From assembly GCA_030704615.1 (NCBI GenBank), contig CM060732.1:13950001-14014000 (forward strand): DNA of 64,000 bases, given 5' to 3'. This stretch comes from Takakia lepidozioides (taxonomy: Eukaryota; Streptophyta; Takakiopsida; Takakiales; Takakiaceae). Shown piece by piece: positions 58,201-64,000 of the stretch; positions within the stretch are counted from its first letter, which is position 1; each line of letters opens with the position of its first letter. The translations under genes were made by a program, and so were the position numbers. The notes under the pieces are model-generated. The model saw only the letters and a list, made by a program, of their open reading frames with translations. It made no database searches and was not told the DNA's origin.

Positions 58201-61200
58201 AGCCTCATAGCCTGCAGCACCCCTTCAGTGGAAAGCACGCAACTACCCCGTTATGTCTTCCTCCTCTTCTCTGTTTCGTTTTTTCTTCTTTTTCTTCTTC
58301 TTTCTTATCCCCTCAAGTGTTTACTTTTTCAGCCTTCTTCGGCTTGTTTTCCTCGCACTTTCTTTAGGTGATAGCCAACAACATGACTGAGTTTTCCCGT
58401 TACTTCCAGACATGTTTCTGTTTTCCCTTGGAATCTGGAAAAAGTCCAGAAGAAACTGTTTCAATAGCTTGTAGAAATAGACCTCACTCCGAAAGACCAA
58501 AACTACAAGATAACTACATTCTGTGTATATAGTTTGTCACTACTGTTGCAAAAGTTTTAATGTTCTGTAATTGGTCTTTTACCTCAGGCCTTGGTAGTTG
58601 TGGCATGGAATGTGGGTGACAATGTGCTTTGTGCATTCAATGGATCGGTTTTCAAGCAAGTCCTGAGTATCTTCATCACAGCATTTATCCTTCGGCTTCT
58701 TCAAGTCCAGAAGAAATTGTTTCAATAGCTTGTATAAATAGACCTCACTTCGAAAGACCAAACTACAAGATAAATTCTGCGTATACAGTTTGTCACTACT
58801 GTTGCAGAAGTTTTAATATTCTGTAATTGGTCTTTTACCTCAGGCCTTGGTAGTTGTGGCATGGAATGTGGGTGACAATGTGCTTCATGCATTCAGTGGA
58901 TCGGTTGTCAAGCAAGTCCTGAGTATCTTCATCACAGCATCTATCCTTCGGCTTATTCAAGGTATTTCCTTACAGAATGACTCTCTACTGTATCATTGTA
59001 GTTGTTAGCCTGAAGGTGTGGGAAGATACTGGTATATAATGTGTGTGCTGTGCATTGTTTGTCTGCCCAGAGGGCAGAGACTAAGCAGGAGAAAAGAATT
59101 TGTCCATTGGTGGGTGGCTTGTTTAATAACGTTGGACCTATGTAAATGTGGACTCCCAACAGCTGTTCTCGATATTGCCCTGAGCTACAGAGCATTCCAC
59201 AGCCTGAAGTTTCTGGGGGTACTGCGACTTTTTCTGAAGTTAGTGACATCAGCTGCGTGGGTGATTATTCTTACTATTTGCTACGTGCACACATGGAACA
59301 ACCCCACTGGCTTGATCAGAGACATACAGCAGTGGCTTGGCAAAAGTTGGCAAAGTTCCTATCTTTATATTGCAGCAGTGGTGGTCTACTTAATACCAAA
59401 CATGATTGGGGCTATCTTCTTCTTGTTTCCTATGTTGAGGCGGTGGATTGAGAGCTCAAATTGGAGAATTGTGCGCTTTCTGCTCTGGTGGTCACAGGTT
59501 GCTTCTCCCCTCTTCATCCCGCTTCTTCATTCCTATGTAGAACTCCCTCTGGTCACCTGTTTTATGCCCTTCCAAATGGTCTACTTCCTCCAGTTGCTTT
59601 CATCTCTTAAACACCCTCAAGATGAACAAAAAGGAGGCAGGGAAAGGGACCCCTGGCGTTCAGATTTTACTTGACTACAGCATTTCCACTGTAACAGAAG
59701 TAGGAAACAGAGCTCTCTAACATGATCATGCTATGTTCGGCATTCTGTGAACTGCAGCCACGACTCTATGTTGGCCGTGGAATGCACGAGAGTCAGTTTG
59801 CTCTCTTTGGGTAAGCAGCTCATGGTCCTCTACTGAAAATAAAGAAACAAAGTTTGTATAGAATCTATATGTGGTTTGTAGATTCGTAGAGCCTGACCCA
59901 ATTCTCCTAGTCATCCAAATAGTGCCTTCAATATGCTCAAAGTTGCAAGTAGGATTCGCATGTTTCCCCACAAAGCTTGAGATTTAGTCGGTCACTGGCA
60001 TTATCCTTCAGGCCAGTAGCCACCTAATGGTCCCTTTCCTTCTCTGCACCTGACATTGTAATTCTTATTCCATGTTTCTTGTCCCATGTAGGGACATGTG
60101 TCTCTGGTTTGAAGTTTGTCCTTATTCATTTTGATTGTCACAGGTATACATTCTTCTGGGTACTACTCCTTGCAAGCAAGATTGTGTTCAGCTACTATCT
60201 TCAGGTACAGGTTCTGCTTCTCAGGTATCAGGTGTGATATGCTGGTTCAATCATATAATGTAGAACTTCATTGGAAGGTAACCTGTGCTGTCATCAGGAG
60301 CCCTTACAGAATTGTCCTTGGACACTGCTTTGTAGGTTGTAAGATCACTCTCTAATAGTTGAGTCCCTGGGATGGCGCTATGCTGTCTGTAGATGATGTG
60401 CCTCTTCCTCCTGTAGATGTCATGAGCTTCTTTCTTTTGATATTTGATGTAATTAACACAGATCAAGCCATTGGTGGGTCCAACAAAGACCATTATGAAT
60501 CAGCGCGGGGTAACATATGCCTGGCATGAACTGTTCCCACATGGTATGAGACCCAACCTACACTTACTGCTTAACTCGATAACTGGGGTAGTCAGTGGGT
60601 AAACCCACTAAGCTAATGTTCTGCATAGGGATTGATTGCATCGTCTGCGCCTGCTTTGCAGATGTCCTATGGTTTTGTTGAATGTGTTTTGCTCTGCTTT
60701 TGGTCTTGCAGCAAACAGAAATCCTGGTGCTCTGATCTCTCTTTGGGCTCCAGTTATTCTGGTATGTTAACCCTTTTCCTACTGAGTGCAATCTCAGTAT
60801 CTTGAGTTTGGCATGCAGAGAGGTGCTGTAGGATCTACCAGTTGATCTATTCTCCAAGATGAATTAACTTACAATAAAGTACTGATGAGTGCAGGTGTAC
60901 TTCATGGATTCTCAAATTTGGTATGCTGTTTATTCAACACTGTTTGGCGGTATTTCTGGATCTTTTCGCCGCCTTGGAGAGGTGCATCTCAACCATGTTC
61001 GAGTCTCTTGTATCTGCGTCTATTGGATGTATATCAACCTGTGAAACTTTGTGCGTCGATCTCTGGTTGATTCATGTCATTGTCACTTACTGCTTGCTTT
61101 CCAGTTATGCTTACTCTTAAACAAACATGTTTTTGTCTTCCGCATGTGTAGGCCTCGTTGTGCACGCCTCTTTGTTAGGTGATGTCCATCTTGTTCTGTC

Positions 61201-64000
61201 ACATGGCCTATAGCTTTGTGAAAGTGCTCTTCTGAAGGCTTTGGCAAAGAGGTCAAGTACTGTGAGTAGGCTTTCCAGAGTGTCCAGTGGAGACTATTGG
61301 TGCGTGTCTGGATCCCTGGTTATGAATTGGATGCAACATGCTCAGCTAACCCAACTGTCTCCTTTTCTAGATCCGGACATTAGGAATGCTGCGATCTCGG
61401 TTCACCGCTTTACCAGGAGCTTTCAATGAAAACCTTGTCCCTGCTGAGAGGCAGTCGCGAAGAGGCTTCTCTTTTCGTCGTGACTTTGAGAAGGCATGAT
61501 TTTGTCTTTACAATTCAGCACTGTCCTGTCATGACTGTGGGAGATTTCTTTTGTTGGCAATCAGCAGTGGGTGTTGCCCTCTGGTTTCCTTCCACAAATG
61601 TATTCTTTTTGCTCTCTGTCGTAAATGATGGAAAGGCTCTGATACCCGTAAGTTAAAGGTTTTATTTTTCATGTGCAGGTCCAGCCACAAAAGAACGGGT
61701 TGAAGGCTGCCAGGTTTGCTCAGCTTTGGAATGATGTTATTGCAAGCTTTCGTGAAGAGGATCTCATCAGCAACAGGTAATATCAATTTCAGCTTTTTTT
61801 CATCGTCCCAATTCTGTGTTTGACAGCAGGTCATACATACCATTATTGTTTCCATCCAGACAACTGCTCAAGGGGTGGGTGGGAGGAGGCAAATGCGACA
61901 AATGTAGCAGGAATGTCTGAGGGTTGTGACTGTTGTCTTGCAATCCCTGATTCCAATGAACCATTGTCTTGTGCAGGGAGAGGGATTTGATGCTTGTTCC
62001 ATACTCCTCAGACCCTGCCCTTGATCTCGTCCAATGGCCTCCTTTCTTGCTTGCCAGCAAGGTGAGAGGGCACTCTAAAGTGTATACATGTATCACCTTA
62101 TGCACTATTTCTGTGTCTGTGTACTACTGCAGTGCTGGTTGAATGCGTGACTAGTTGTATAGACCTAGTATTGATGTGCTCGGTACAGCTGTTCCAGGAT
62201 TTTGTTTTGCATATGCAGGCAAGTCTCTAGCTATGGAGTTAACATGGCCTGCTTGAACCATTCTTTGTTGTTGAATGAGCAGGTGCCGATTGCCATGCAA
62301 ATGGCGAAGGAGGCAGCAGAGGATGGAAGAGTGGCAGATTTGTTTCGTAAAATAAGACATGATGACTATATGAAGTCTGCAGTAATTGAATGCTATGAAT
62401 CTTTCAAGCGCATTCTACGGGTGCTTATTGTTGGTGAAGTTGAGAAAAGGTACACCATTAGGCTTACCAGAGCTACATATGTATCAGTCTGCTTTGGATG
62501 CTATTGAAAAGCCAGGAGTAGGACACACTCCACGCACTCTCCCATGAGGCCTCGGGTCCCTGTGTACACATGTTCAAATCGTCCTGCTTTCTTCATGCAA
62601 GCCCACTTCTTGAATGCAGGGAGTGCATAACTTGACTTGTCACTTGAACAAGCAGGGTTATTGAAGGGCTTCTGGAAGAGGTGGAAAAAAATATTGAAAA
62701 AGGCACCCTCCTGGTCAACTTCAAAATGGATGCGCTTTCCATCTTAAGCGCCAAGTTTATTGAACTTCTGGAGCTCCTGGTACATGGACTTCCTGATGTC
62801 CTGTCTGCACAGGGTGTTATTTTGGGTGACAGTCATCTCAGCAGTACAGGTTTGGATTTCCTATTAGTACGTGGTTCTTGTTTTGCATAGTGAGAGGCCT
62901 GAAGAGTTGTCGTTCCCCTCTCTCTAATTTCTATGTGCAATGTTTACCTCATACTTTTGCAGGAAGAAAATCATGGAAATGATGAGGGAGTTGAGTCTGC
63001 ACGCGACCTTGCAGTGTTGAAACTCCAGGATATGTACGAGGTGGTCACACGTGATATGATGATCGAGTCTCAGAGGTACTTAAGTGATCCAGAGATTAAT
63101 CAGCATTGGTTGCTATTCTGCAAGCTGTTGCATCATGTTAATTGCCTTGGTTCCAAATGCCTGGAATGTGAAGAAGGCCCCTTATCAACCTTATTTTACT
63201 TTGCTATTATCAAGGTCAGAAACTATTTTTGTATTATTACTACTCCAAATTGTGTAAATATCCATGGTGAGTTTGTGAGCAGGGATGTATGGGAATCAAG
63301 CTATGGATCACTGGCACGTGGCCAAGGGAAAGACTCAGATTTCCATCAACTCTTCAAGTCTGCTAAGGGAGCAAAGCCTGCAGTGCTTTTTCCCCCACCT
63401 GCATCGGATGCATGGATTGAGCAGGTTTGTATCGTACTTTTGCTGGAAAACATTTTCTTATTTGCAGTCTGAATTGTAAGAATATCAGCACTAAAGCTTG
63501 AGCTTGAAACTCTAAGCGAATGCTAGTTCGGAGGACTTCAATATCATAAAACTGTCTGCTCGGTTGCAGATTAAAAGGCTCCACCTTTTGATGACAGAAA
63601 GGGAGGCGGCCATGGATGTCCCTCGTAATCTTGAGGCTCGTCGCCGCATTGCTTTTTTCACCAATTCTTTGTTCATGGATATGCCTCGTGCTCCTCGAGT
63701 ACGGAATATGTTGTCCTTCAGGTTCCCCCTCTCTGCCTGTTTCCACTTCCCTTCGACTTCCCATTTTTTCCTGATTTTGTTTCTTAAGTTCCTCAGAAAA
63801 TTTGAGCTGCAGGGAAGTTGTTCTGAAGTGGTAGTGGGTTTGTAGTAATTCCTCAGCCACTTTCCCTTTGCATCTTCGTTTTGATTGTGCAGTGTCCTGA
63901 CTCCCTATTACATGGAGGATGTTGTTTACTCAAAGGACAATCTGAATAAAGAGAATGAAGATGGCGTTTCAGTCTTGTTTTACCTCCAGAAAATCTATCC
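52300..64000 (+). CDS. CALS: Callose synthase (1,3-beta-glucan synthase), 5' part
   Basis: The encoded enzyme would make callose from UDP-glucose at the plasma membrane. The start ATG at 52300 precedes the family-typical [21 protein letters not shown] place exons at 52300-52489, 52782-52882, 53156-53277, 53535-53628, 54018-54128, 54841-54969, 55526-55618, 55775-55866, 56135-56261, 56815-56952, 57257-57333, 57536-57629, 57939(?)-58145, 58844-58961, 59163-59497, 59758-59810, 60144-60204, 60462-60543, 60712-60761, 60895-60981, 61371-61493, 61679-61776, 61977-62061, 62283-62449, 62656-62779, 62963-63075, 63283-63424, 63570-63721 and 63893 onward. Landmarks are [31 protein letters not shown], then membrane segments from WSFYILTLQ to [12 protein letters not shown]. 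About 1,150 codons are present; the family is near 1,950, so much of the glucan synthase domain lies beyond the edge. No disabling change is seen, though the start of exon 13 is uncertain. Confidence 0.93.
54170..54660 (-). pseudogene. Non-LTR retrotransposon (LINE) 3' fragment in an intron
   Basis: On the minus strand 54310-54642 encodes [20 protein letters not shown] followed by [20 protein letters not shown]. This is the C-terminal Cys/His segment (C-x2-C ... E-x-x-x-H/F-x4-C-P) of plant LINE reverse transcriptases. Only this end is left. It lies in the intron between exons 54018-54128 and 54841-54969, antisense to the callose synthase gene. Confidence 0.65.
58444..58961 (+). repeat. Tandem duplication containing a callose synthase exon
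   Basis: Two copies of about 260 bp (58444-58704 and 58705-58961) each contain intron sequence and the exon for [14 protein letters not shown]. The second copy ends AAG-GTATTT and keeps a splice donor. The first ends AAG-TCCAGA, because the next unit starts there, and has no donor. Copy 1 also reads LCAFNGSVF where copy 2 reads LHAFSGSVV. Confidence 0.9.

Noticed and set aside
58588-58704. First copy of the duplicated exon as a normal coding exon
   Set aside because: It has no splice donor at its end and including both copies would duplicate a membrane segment.

Overview
This window comes from a nuclear genome of the green-plant lineage (land plant or close streptophyte relative). The evidence is a callose synthase gene with about 29 short exons, chromodomain Ty3/gypsy elements primed by initiator tRNA-Met, and Mutator-like (MULE) DNA transposons. 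I cannot name the species. The density of tandem repeats and nested transposons would fit a repeat-rich non-seed plant or charophyte, but this is inference.

Layout. 1-3893: about 40 copies of a 96-bp minisatellite built around a GGCGCC-centred palindrome, with a looser patch to 4385. 4560-18485: one half of a large MULE-type element. It carries an intron-containing gene with a ParB-like module and a module resembling a beta-class DNA methyltransferase, split by a complete chromovirus (gypsy 1, 5840-12758). 18486-19175: broken gypsy pol. 19176-22880: no recognisable gene. 22881-26959: the transposase half of a MULE, interrupted by a solo LTR. 26960-32089: a pol fragment, then two 5'-LTR/gag parts of gypsy elements joined head to head. 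32090-43109: a second MULE transposase half with a SWIM zinc finger, split by complete gypsy 2 (32462-39422). 43110-43192: a short piece of gypsy pol between two MULE ends. 43193-47000: remnants of a second methyltransferase-side MULE half, more GGCGCC minisatellites, and gag of another retroelement. 47001-49260: a possible B3-domain fragment, a 63-bp minisatellite and a gag zinc-knuckle region. 49260-52299: little recognisable. 52300-64000: 5' part of the callose synthase gene, running off the right edge.

How it fits together. Target-site duplications (TSDs) order the events. Gypsy 1 (GAAGA), gypsy 2 (GAGGG) and the solo LTR (CTTGA) each lie inside MULE genes, and removing gypsy 1 or gypsy 2 restores the host reading frame. 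The MULE ends in turn lie in one gypsy pol, whose pieces at 18.5, 43.1 and 27.0 kb overlap by 9-bp duplications. These duplications pair the methyltransferase-side end at 18485 with the transposase-side end at 43109, and the methyltransferase-side end at 43193 with the transposase-side end at 26959. I infer a two-gene MULE of at least about 15 kb, with transposase and ParB/methyltransferase-like genes each transcribed toward its own terminus. I also infer that the locus was scrambled after insertion, or misassembled. The callose synthase gene looks like the only intact host gene.
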